Source: Gammaproteobacteria bacterium
GTDB lineage: Bacteria; Pseudomonadota; Gammaproteobacteria; UBA9214
NCBI GenBank assembly: GCA_030632175.1
Contig: DAOVVG010000041.1
Coordinates: 1 to 14,065 of the forward strand
Reading direction: 5' to 3'
Length of the DNA: 14,065 nt
In this document: positions 1-5,799 of the stretch, piece after piece
Position numbering within the stretch: position 1 is the first letter of the stretch
Layout: every line of letters starts with the position of its first letter
The notes under the pieces: model-generated
The model's database searches: none
Told to the model about the DNA's origin: nothing
Seen by the model: only the letters and a program-made list of their open reading frames with translations
Position numbers and translations under genes: made by a program

Positions 1-1627
1 AGCTCATACCTGAATAGTCCAGCATGCGGTCTTTTGAGAGTTCTCGCATTTCGTTGAAAACCGCTTCGGCGTTGTCCGGAAAATATACTTTGCGTCCCTG
101 CTCAAAACGTTTGGCCAGCTGATTAAAAATCCACAGGTCTGTTTTTGAATTCGCATGGGGTTCTACGACATTGCGGGTCAGGTTGACGCGGCGTTCGGTG
201 TTGGTGAAACAGCCTTCCTTTTCCGCCCACACGGCAGCCGGAAAATAGACATGGCTGTATTCATTGGTTTCAACGTCGGCATAGGCATCCTGCACCACCA
301 GGAATTCCAGTTTCTCCAGAGTTTTGCGGATGCGTGGCGTATTGGCCATGGAGGTCATCGGGTTGGTGGCAATCAGCCACAATCCCTTGATCTGTCCGGA
401 TTCAATGGCGGGCAGAATGTCGGTCATGAACAGGCCGCGCTTTTCCGGGAAGAAGGCTTCATCAATGCCCCAGAACCCGGCAATGTCCTTGCGGTCCTGA
501 TCATTCTCCAGTGCCCGGTAGCCCGGCAGGCCAGAGCAGGAGGACCATTCACGGGTGCCCATGGCATTACACTGCCCGGTGATCGACAGTGAAGAACCGC
601 CGGGTTTGCCGATGTTGCCAGTAATCAGGTTGAGGTTGTTAATCGCGACCACGCCGTCTGAGCCGTGTGTGCTCTGGTTAATACCCATGGTCCAGATGGA
701 CATGGCAGCGCCGGCCTTGCCATAGACACGGGCGACATTGCGGATGGTGTCTTCATCAATACCGCAGATCTTCGATGCCGACACCGGGTCGTATTGTTCG
801 ACCAGTTTTGCGAAGCCTTCAAAGCCGTCAGTGTGCGCTTCAATATAAGCCGGGTCTTCCAGGCCTTCTTCGAGGATCACATGTGCCAGTGCATTCAGCA
901 ATACCAGGTCAGTACCCGGCGCAATCGGCAGGTGGATGTCGGCGTTCTGTGCAAACATGGTGACACGCGGGTCCACCACGATGATCGGGAATTTACGCTT
1001 TTCACGGACCTCTTGCAGACGCCAGTAGATAATCGGGTGCTGTTCCGGCAGGTTGGAGCCGAAGGCCAGCAGGCAATCGGTATGCTCGAAGTCATCGTAG
1101 CAGCCGGGTGGGCCATCGGAGCCGAAGGAGCGCTTGTAGCCGGAGACCGCAGACGACATGCACAGCGTGGTGTTGCCGTCGTAGTTGTTGGTGCCGACCA
1201 CGCCGCGTGCCAGCTTGCCGAGGGTATAGAATTCCTCGGTCATGATCTGGCCGGTGGAAACGATAGAAAACGCATCGCGTCCGTGTGTCTGCTGGATGCG
1301 CTTGATCTCGTCGGTGGTCTTGTCCAGCGCTTCATTCCATGTGGTCTCGCGGAATTCATCCCAGCGATTTTCGCGAATCAGCGGCTTGTCACCACGGCCG
1401 GCCGTTTTTCGGAACAGTTCGTGCTCAAACATGCCCTTGATGCAGAGCTTGCCGCGGTTGACGTCGGCATCGGCCACGCCACGCGAGGCGACCGGTTCAT
1501 TGTCGGCGTTCAGGCCAACTTCAATGGAGCAGCCGGTTGAGCAGTAACCGCAAGTTGCATAGCGCCATTCCCTGACGCCTTTGTCGGCGATCTTGATAGG
1601 GTTCTTTTTGTTACGTCCGAAAAGCAT
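1..1627 (-). CDS. nasA: Assimilatory nitrate reductase, catalytic subunit (N-terminal part, truncated by window edge)
   Basis: Cytoplasmic molybdenum enzyme that reduces nitrate to nitrite, the first step of nitrate assimilation. Reading down from the ATG at 1627 gives 542 residues without a stop; the C-terminal part lies outside the window. A [4Fe-4S] motif is complete: C26-x2-C29-x3-C33-x28-C62. The molybdenum-ligand cysteine of the NapA/NarB/NasA group is seen as C156 in TLCMSSAVSGY. Molybdopterin-dinucleotide-binding segments follow, for example GTNNYDGN before it and FGSNLPEQHP after it. No signal peptide is visible, which favours the assimilatory enzyme over periplasmic NapA. It is last in the nirB-nirD-CBS-nasA order on this strand, 147 bp after the CBS gene, and a REP inverted pair ends only 19 bp before its ATG. 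The ribosome-binding site is weak. Whether the missing end carries an extra [2Fe-2S] or flavin domain cannot be told. Confidence 0.93.
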   Translation of the reverse strand, partial: MLFGRNKKNPIKIADKGVREWRYATCGYCSTGCSIEVGLNADNEPVASRGVADADVNRGKLCIKGMFEHELFRKTAGRGDKPLIRENRWDEFRETTWNEALDKTTDEIKRIQQTHGRDAFSIVSTGQIMTEEFYTLGKLARGVVGTNNYDGNTTLCMSSAVSGYKRSFGSDGPPGCYDDFEHTDCLLAFGSNLPEQHPIIYWRLQEVREKRKFPIIVVDPRVTMFAQNADIHLPIAPGTDLVLLNALAHVILEEGLEDPAYIEAHTDGFEGFAKLVEQYDPVSASKICGIDEDTIRNVARVYGKAGAAMSIWTMGINQSTHGSDGVVAINNLNLITGNIGKPGGSSLSITGQCNAMGTREWSSCSGLPGYRALENDQDRKDIAGFWGIDEAFFPEKRGLFMTDILPAIESGQIKGLWLIATNPMTSMANTPRIRKTLEKLEFLVVQDAYADVETNEYSHVYFPAAVWAEKEGCFTNTERRVNLTRNVVEPHANSKTDLWIFNQLAKRFEQGRKVYFPDNAEAVFNEMRELSKDRMLDYSGMS

Positions 1628-1646
1628 TTTAAGATTCCGTTGGTTT

Positions 1647-1713
1647 CCTGTAGGAGCGGATCTCGTCCGCGATTTTTTTAAAACAATTCGCGGACGAGAT
1701 CCGCTCCTACAGG
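1647..1713. repeat. REP inverted pair (REPIN-like) between CBS gene and nasA
   Basis: Two 26-bp arms (1647-1672 and 1688-1713) are perfect reverse complements, separated by 15 AT-rich bases. Each arm contains GTAGGAGCGGA at one end and TCCGCGA at the other and is itself a small imperfect palindrome. The same sequence, with a different centre, recurs at 2610-2672 and 9895-10103. This architecture matches REPINs, non-autonomous elements moved by RAYT transposases. In RNA it would form a very stable hairpin just before the nasA start. Confidence 0.9.
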
Positions 1714-1720
1714 TTATTTT

Positions 1721-1756
1721 GTAGCCCGGATGGAGGCCGCAGGCCGGAATCCGGGG
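1721..1756. repeat. Second palindromic repeat family (GTAGCCCGGAT type)
   Basis: GTAGCCCGGATGG begins an imperfect palindrome: CCCGGAT (1725-1731) pairs with ATCCGGG (1749-1755), and inner GGCC/GGCC can extend the stem. It lies 8 bp past the REPIN and 18 bp beyond the CBS stop codon. From memory, very similar sequences are dispersed in many gammaproteobacterial genomes. It could stabilise or end the upstream message, but no T-tract follows on the minus strand. Confidence 0.6.
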
Positions 1757-1774
1757 AATATTGGTTCGTTATGT

Positions 1775-2233
1775 CTATGCTGCCGACAGGTTCGATGAAA
1801 TGCTTTTATGGAAGATTGCCTTGTGCACATCGCCCAGGCTCAACATGCCTACGAGCTTGTCGCCTTCAGTGACCGGTATGCGGCGAAAACGTTTGCCGGC
1901 CATAATGGCGGCGGCCTTCAGAATATGCATGTCTGGTGTGACGCTGGCCACGCCGGTTGTCATCAGGTCGGTAACCTTTAGATTGATGACATTACTGTAG
2001 TCCTTGATTAGTGAATCAAAATCAATGGTTGACATATTGCTCATCAGTTCATCAACGTTCGGCAGCAGGCGGTGCAGCACGTCCTTCTCGGAAATAATGC
2101 CCACCAGTTTGCCATCGTCGACCACCGGTAGTCCGCTGTAGCGGTACAGACACATTAATGAAACAACTTCGTTCAGCTGCGTTGAGGAACTGACAGTCTT
2201 GATTGACCGGCTCATGATGTCCTTGACTTGCAT
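1775..2233 (-). CDS. Two-CBS-domain protein
   Basis: A 152-residue cytoplasmic protein made of a CBS pair (Bateman module) and nothing else. The first CBS motif spans about residues 1-65 (start MQVKDIMSR, core SGLPVVDDGKLVGIISEKDV) and the second about 85-142 (start KVTDLMTTG, core RRIPVTEGDKLVGMLSLGDV). The family usually binds adenine nucleotides such as AMP, ATP or SAM; the ligand here is unknown. It starts 21 bp after the nirD stop with a GGAG site 7 bp before the ATG, so it is almost certainly cotranscribed with nirB and nirD. It ends 147 bp before nasA. Its place inside an operon of reductases suggests a link between energy or adenylate state and nitrate reduction, but that is inference. 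No effector domain is fused to it, so it would have to act through a partner. Confidence 0.88.
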   Translation of the reverse strand: MQVKDIMSRSIKTVSSSTQLNEVVSLMCLYRYSGLPVVDDGKLVGIISEKDVLHRLLPNVDELMSNMSTIDFDSLIKDYSNVINLKVTDLMTTGVASVTPDMHILKAAAIMAGKRFRRIPVTEGDKLVGMLSLGDVHKAIFHKSISSNLSAA

Positions 2234-2254
2234 GTTGATACTCCAGTGTTGTTA

Positions 2255-2584
2255 TCAGGCAGCTGCTTCTTTGGCAGGGAGTGCCAGATAGACTGTCCCG
2301 TTTTCAATTTTCACGTCGTAGGTATTGGTGCAGCCTTCATCCGGACCCAGTGCCTCGCCACTGGCAAGATCGATCTTCCAGTTATGCAGTGGACAGGTGA
2401 CCGAGGTGCCGTGAACGATTCCCTGCGACAGCGGGCCCTGCTTGTGCGGGCAGGCATCCTTAATGGCGAATACCTCGTCGGTTGAGGTGCGAAACAGGGC
2501 AATGTTTACGGTGTCGGTCTTCAGTACCCGGGAACCCAGTTTCGGGATGTCTTCCAGTTTTGCGATTTCAGTCCAGTTGGTCAT
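2255..2584 (-). CDS. nirD: Assimilatory nitrite reductase small subunit (Rieske-type)
   Basis: A 109-residue Rieske-fold partner of NirB in cytoplasmic NAD(P)H-dependent nitrite reduction to ammonium. All four [2Fe-2S] ligands of a true Rieske centre are present: C45-x-H47 in CPHKQGPL and C64-x2-H67 in CPLHNW. Some NirD proteins lack these, so this one is predicted to carry a cluster. The length is normal for the family. It follows nirB on the same strand after a 104-bp gap that holds a REPIN-like pair, and is followed 21 bp later by the CBS gene. The ribosome-binding site before its ATG is weak. Confidence 0.95.
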   Translation of the reverse strand: MTNWTEIAKLEDIPKLGSRVLKTDTVNIALFRTSTDEVFAIKDACPHKQGPLSQGIVHGTSVTCPLHNWKIDLASGEALGPDEGCTNTYDVKIENGTVYLALPAKEAAA

Positions 2585-2609
2585 GATGTCACTCGGTTAT
2601 AAAGTTTGT

Positions 2610-2672
2610 TGTAGGAGCGGACCGTGTCCGCGATTCGATTTAAAAATATCGCGGACACGGTCCGCTCCTACA
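2610..2672. repeat. REP inverted pair (REPIN-like) between nirB and nirD
   Basis: Perfect 24-bp inverted arms at 2610-2633 and 2649-2672 with a 15-base AT-rich loop. The ends match those of the element at 1647-1713 (TGTAGGAGCGGA and TCCGCGA), but the centre reads CCGTG instead of TCTCG, changed in both arms so the pairing is kept. It occupies most of the nirB-nirD gap and would form a strong hairpin in the operon mRNA. Confidence 0.9.
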
Positions 2673-2688
2673 GGTTGTTGTTTCCTGT

Positions 2689-5121
2689 TCAGGCGATTTT
2701 TAACGGTGTAAATTCATGTGCCGCTTCACCTTCGGCGCGTGCTTTCCATGGATCGACCTGCGACACCTTCTGGCCAATTATGAAACGTTCGTACAACGCC
2801 TTGCGTTCTGTTTCATCATCAAGCAGACGTTTCTTGATGCTGGTCAGGCCGACGCGTTCAACCCACGGTGCCGTGCGTTCCAGGTAGTGGGCCTCTTCAC
2901 GGTACATCTGGGTGAAGGCGCCACAGTATTCCAGTACTTCCTCTTCGGTATCGACCTTGGTCAGCAGGTCGGTGACGCGCACCTTGATGCCGCCGTTACC
3001 GCCGACATGCAATTCATAACCGGAATCGACGCATACAACGCCGAAGTCCTTGATGGTTGCCTCGGCACAGTTGCGTGGACAGCCGGAAACGGCCAGTTTG
3101 AACTTGTGCGGCATCCAGGATCCCCAGGTGAGTTCCTCAAGCTGTACGCCGAGACCGGTCGAATTCTGGGTGCCAAACCGGCACCAGGTCTTGCCGGCAC
3201 AGGTCTTGACGGTGCGCATGGCCTTGCCATAGGCATGTCCTGAAACAAAACCGGCATCGGTAAGGTCCTTCCACATGGGTGGCAGGTCCTCTTTCTTTAC
3301 GCCGAACAGGTCAATACGCTGCCCGCCGGTGACTTTCATTTCCGGCACGTCGTACTTGTCGCAGACATCAGCAATTGCGCGCAACTCATTCGGTTTCACC
3401 AGGCCACCGAACATGCGCGGCACGACAGAATAGGTGCCGTCTTTCTGAATATTGCCATGGGCCCGTTCGTTGATGAAGCGTGACTGTGCATCATCCTGGT
3501 ATTCCTCCGGCCAGCGGGCCAGCAGGTAATAGTTGAGTGCCGGCCGGCAGGCGGCACAGCCGTCAGGGGTTTTCCATTCGAGGAATTCCCGAACTGCCGG
3601 TATGCTCTTCAGTTCATTTTGTTTGATGGCGGCAATCACTTCATCATGACTGTATTCGGTGCATTTGCACATCGCCTGTTTGTTCGGTGAGGCGTCGTAG
3701 CCTTCGCCCACGGTACTGGCCAGCAGTGCTTCCACCAGGCCGGTACAGGAACCGCAGGAGCTCGATGCCTTGGTACGCGCACGTACGTCCTCCAGCGTAA
3801 ACAGGCCGTGTTTGGAAATTGCATTGACGATGTCGCCCTTGCACACGCCGTTACAGCCACAGATCTCGGCATCATCAGACAGCGCCATGACGCGCGTTTC
3901 ATCGCCGTGACCGGCATCGCCAAGGTCGTGCTGACCGAACAGAATGGTCTTGCGAAAGTCGGCAATGCTGGTTTCTTCGCGCATCAGCTGGAAGTACCAG
4001 GTACCGTCGATGGTGTCGCCATAGAGCACCGCACCCTTGATGCGGTCATCCTTGAGAACGAGCTTTTTGTAGGTGCCGGCGGCCTGATCCTGCAGGCTGA
4101 TGACTTCATCGCCTTGTTCTTCGTTGAAGTCACCGGCCGAGAACAGATCGATGCCGGTGACCTTGAGTTTGGTAGAGGTAACCGAGCCCTGGTAATAGGC
4201 ATAACCGAGGCCGGCGAGCTGGTTGGCGGCGACCTTGCCCTGTTCGAACAGCGGCGCGACCAGCCCGTAGGCGATGCCGCGGTGCTGTGCGCACTCCCCG
4301 ACGGCGTAGATGGCCGGATCAAAGGTCTGCATGACGTCATTGACGACGACGCCGCGCTCGCAATGCAGGCCGGTGGCCTTTGCCAGCCCGGTGTTCGGCA
4401 CGATGCCGACACCCATGACAACAAGGTCGGCTTCAACTTCAGTACCATCCTTGAAACGTACGCCCTGTACGCGGCCATTACCGATGATTTCCTCGGTGGC
4501 TGCCTCCATCAGAAACTTCATGCCGCGCTCTTCCAGCGAGGCTTTCAGTAATGACGAGGCTGGCTTGTCCAGCTGGCGTTCCATGAGTGAGTCCAGCAGA
4601 TGCACGACGGTGACGTCCATGCCCTGTTTCATCAGACCGTTGGCGGCCTCCAGTCCCAGCAGGCCACCGCCAATGACGACGGCCTTTTTGTAATCTTTCG
4701 ATGCCTGCAACATGGTGTCGACATCATAAATGTCGCGGAAGGCAATCACGCCATCCTTGTCCTTGCCGGGCACCGGGATCATGAACGGGTTAGAACCGGT
4801 GGCCAGCAACAGCCGGTCGTAGTCGGCAGTGGTGCCGTCCTCGGCGACGACCTTTTTGTTGACGCGATCGATTTCGGTGACCGACTTGCCTTTATAAAGG
4901 CTGATGTCATTGTCGATGTACCACTGCTCGTCATTGAGCATGATGTCATCGACCGTTTTCTCACCGGCCAGTACCGGCGACAGCATAATGCGGTTGTAGT
5001 TACCGTAGGGTTCGGCGCCGAATACCGTGATGTCATATTTTTCCGGTGCAATCTTCAGCAGTTCTTCCAGGGTGCGTACCCCGGCCATGCCGTTGCCAAT
5101 CAGAACCAGTTTTTCTTTCAT
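2689..5121 (-). CDS. nirB: Assimilatory nitrite reductase [NAD(P)H] large subunit
   Basis: An 810-residue cytoplasmic siroheme enzyme reducing nitrite to ammonium with six electrons from NAD(P)H. The order of parts is complete. An N-terminal FAD site (LVLIGNGMAGVRT, about residues 5-17) is followed by an NAD(P)H site (AVVIGGGLLGLEAANG, about 147-162). Two BFD-like [2Fe-2S] motifs follow: C421-x-C423-x32-C456-x2-C459 and C485-x-C487-x34-C522-x2-C525. The sulfite/nitrite-reductase half ends in the siroheme-[4Fe-4S] ligands C641-x5-C647 and C681-x3-C685 (CAGKTWC, CPRNC). The length fits the pseudomonad type. It is first in the operon, with a sigma-54 promoter 40-56 bp upstream and a predicted leader of only about 29 nt. 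I see no long antiterminator leader such as the one described for P. aeruginosa nirB. The Shine-Dalgarno sequence before the ATG is poor. Confidence 0.97.
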   Translation of the reverse strand: MKEKLVLIGNGMAGVRTLEELLKIAPEKYDITVFGAEPYGNYNRIMLSPVLAGEKTVDDIMLNDEQWYIDNDISLYKGKSVTEIDRVNKKVVAEDGTTADYDRLLLATGSNPFMIPVPGKDKDGVIAFRDIYDVDTMLQASKDYKKAVVIGGGLLGLEAANGLMKQGMDVTVVHLLDSLMERQLDKPASSLLKASLEERGMKFLMEAATEEIIGNGRVQGVRFKDGTEVEADLVVMGVGIVPNTGLAKATGLHCERGVVVNDVMQTFDPAIYAVGECAQHRGIAYGLVAPLFEQGKVAANQLAGLGYAYYQGSVTSTKLKVTGIDLFSAGDFNEEQGDEVISLQDQAAGTYKKLVLKDDRIKGAVLYGDTIDGTWYFQLMREETSIADFRKTILFGQHDLGDAGHGDETRVMALSDDAEICGCNGVCKGDIVNAISKHGLFTLEDVRARTKASSSCGSCTGLVEALLASTVGEGYDASPNKQAMCKCTEYSHDEVIAAIKQNELKSIPAVREFLEWKTPDGCAACRPALNYYLLARWPEEYQDDAQSRFINERAHGNIQKDGTYSVVPRMFGGLVKPNELRAIADVCDKYDVPEMKVTGGQRIDLFGVKKEDLPPMWKDLTDAGFVSGHAYGKAMRTVKTCAGKTWCRFGTQNSTGLGVQLEELTWGSWMPHKFKLAVSGCPRNCAEATIKDFGVVCVDSGYELHVGGNGGIKVRVTDLLTKVDTEEEVLEYCGAFTQMYREEAHYLERTAPWVERVGLTSIKKRLLDDETERKALYERFIIGQKVSQVDPWKARAEGEAAHEFTPLKIA

Positions 5122-5160
5122 GAGGAAACCCGTGTGTTTATAAAATTCTGACTTCTCTAT

Positions 5161-5177
5161 TGCAAAGTCTGTACCAG
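5161..5177 (-). promoter_or_regulatory. Sigma-54 promoter of nirB
   Basis: On the minus strand the sequence is CTGGTACAGACTTTGCA. It has GG and GC separated by exactly 10 bases and differs from the consensus YTGGCACG-N4-TTGCW only by C to T and G to A in the -24 element. The predicted start is near 5150, about 29 nt before the nirB ATG at 5121. Confidence 0.78.
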
Positions 5178-5205
5178 CACACGAAAGAAGCGTGTCAATC
5201 CTCTA

Positions 5206-5218
5206 TAACTTGCTGATT
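5206..5218 (-). promoter_or_regulatory. IHF-like site upstream of the nirB promoter
   Basis: The minus strand reads AATCAGCAAGTTA, a full match to WATCAR-N4-TTR, with a run of T just 5' of it. Its centre is about -62 from the predicted nirB start, between the sigma-54 promoter and the NtrC-like site. That is where IHF usually bends DNA to bring NtrC to the polymerase. The consensus is short, so chance matches occur. Confidence 0.55.
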
Positions 5219-5275
5219 TAAAAAGGTTGGTCGGATGCAGACCCGGATGGCCGCCGGGTCGACTGCCATTCCGTG

Positions 5276-5292
5276 CGCACTACAATGGCGCA
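5276..5292. promoter_or_regulatory. NtrC-like enhancer site for nirB
   Basis: CGCACTACAATGGCGCA resembles the NtrC consensus TGCACY-N5-GGTGCA, with one outer mismatch on the left and one mismatch on the right. The centre is at about -134 from the predicted nirB start, like the glnA enhancer of enteric bacteria. A perfect half-site TGCACC starts at 5307, 31 bp (three helical turns) further away. Confidence 0.6.
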
Positions 5293-5306
5293 ATCATTGT
5301 GATGCT

Positions 5307-5312
5307 TGCACC
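5307..5312. promoter_or_regulatory. NtrC half-site (TGCACC)
   Basis: A perfect left half-site in phase with the site at 5276-5292; the expected right half (about 5318-5323) is poor. It may be a weak second NtrC site or chance. Confidence 0.3.
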
Positions 5313-5427
5313 TTTATATGCCGATTGTTTATGGGTGGTGACGTGCTGAGGTTCATTCCCTGGACTTGAGCATCCGGTCGTTCCAAACGACAATAGCCGG
5401 TCTGGTATTCGTCGCAGGGGCAATAAA

Positions 5428-5465
5428 TGCACTATTATTGTGCGTTGCGCGCATTTTTTGGTGCA
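5428..5465. promoter_or_regulatory. NtrC-like enhancer sites for the GSIII gene
   Basis: TGCACTATTATTGTGCG (5428-5444) has a perfect left half and four of six bases of the right half. Its centre is at about -139 from the predicted start at 5575, nearly the same place as the distal NtrC site of enteric glnA. A perfect right half GGTGCA lies at 5460-5465 with a degenerate left half, giving a possible second site centred near 5457, two turns away. Confidence 0.6.
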
Positions 5466-5548
5466 TGAGCATTGCCCAATAAACCAGTCATTACAAAAGA
5501 AACACTGATTTTTGGCGATTCTCCGGTCTGGCAGGGCCTGATTTTGCA

Positions 5549-5564
5549 TGGCACGTTTATTGCT
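5549..5564 (+). promoter_or_regulatory. Sigma-54 promoter of the GSIII gene
   Basis: TGGCACGTTTATTGCT is an exact match to TGGCACG-N4-TTGCW; only the preceding base (A rather than a pyrimidine) departs from the extended consensus. The predicted start is near 5575, leaving a leader of about 225 nt. Confidence 0.85.
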
Positions 5565-5570
5565 CTTTTA

Positions 5571-5603
5571 TATAGCAAAGGTGTAGCAATGGTATAGCAA
5601 TAG
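5571..5603 (+). repeat. Three 11-bp direct repeats at the GSIII transcription start
   Basis: TATAGCAAAGG, TGTAGCAATGG and TATAGCAATAG follow one another with an exact 11-bp period at 5571, 5582 and 5593. The core TAGCAA is identical in all three. They span about -4 to +28 of the predicted start. One-turn spacing is typical of operators bound by tandem regulator monomers; no regulator can be named. Confidence 0.75.
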
Positions 5604-5626
5604 CCTTGATGGATGACTTTTCTATT

Positions 5627-5661
5627 GGCACTGAAGTGCCGTGAGCCGATGAGTCGATCGG
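5627..5661 (+). other. Two small hairpins in the GSIII leader
   Basis: GGCAC (5627-5631) pairs with GTGCC (5636-5640) around TGAA, and CCGAT (5646-5650) pairs with ATCGG (5657-5661) around a six-base loop GAGTCG. Paired small hairpins in a nitrogen-gene leader recall ANTAR (NasT/NasR) targets. However, the second loop lacks the usual A at position 1 and G at position 4, and no terminator follows clearly, so this assignment is not supported. Confidence 0.35.
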
Positions 5662-5787
5662 AAGAATGACCTCCTGCCATGCGTTGCCTGGCCCCGAGTC
5701 ACCCTGTACACAGAAAACCCTTTAATCGCAGCGCCTGTTTGTGCAAAACGAGCGCGGCAATGGCAGCTTTTTAAGCATATCAACCAT

Positions 5788-5791
5788 GAGG
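5788..5791 (+). promoter_or_regulatory. Shine-Dalgarno that decides the GSIII start
   Basis: GAGG lies 8 bp before the ATG at 5800 but only 2 bp before the in-frame ATG at 5794. The 5800 start is therefore preferred. Confidence 0.6.
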
Positions 5792-5799
5792 AAATGGAA

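Larger units (their letters stand above)
5122..5799. other. Divergent control region between nirB and the GSIII gene
   Basis: This 678-bp stretch holds no convincing gene; the short frames in it lack family features and usable ribosome-binding sites. From left to right it contains the nirB sigma-54 promoter, an IHF-like site, a GC-rich palindrome (GACCCGG 5240-5246 with CCGGGTC 5254-5260) and two NtrC-like sites for nirB. Next comes a palindrome in the middle (GTCGTT 5377-5382 with AACGAC 5386-5391). The GSIII side follows: its NtrC-like sites, its sigma-54 promoter, three 11-bp repeats and a leader of about 225 nt with small hairpins. Both GC palindromes fall between the two promoters and might insulate them, which is a guess. 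Confidence 0.75.

Noticed and set aside
155..1540. Plus-strand open frames of 145 and 291 codons
   Set aside because: They lie antisense to the nitrate reductase, whose minus-strand reading shows the full [4Fe-4S] and molybdenum-ligand motifs; no family features or ribosome-binding sites were seen.
3808..5151. Plus-strand open frames of 247 and 183 codons over nirB
   Set aside because: Antisense shadows of a well-supported nirB with complete cofactor motifs.
5240..5260. Intrinsic terminator from the GC-rich palindrome
   Set aside because: No T-tract follows on either strand, and it lies upstream of both divergent promoters.
5627..5661. ANTAR (NasR/NasT) target or riboswitch in the GSIII leader
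   Set aside because: Hairpin loops lack the expected conserved bases and no downstream terminator alternates with them; kept only as small hairpins.
5280..5680. Two overlapping minus-strand frames of 89 and 81 codons in the divergent control region
   Set aside because: They overlap each other in different frames and cover the NtrC-like sites and the sigma-54 promoter; the products look random and lack good ribosome-binding sites.
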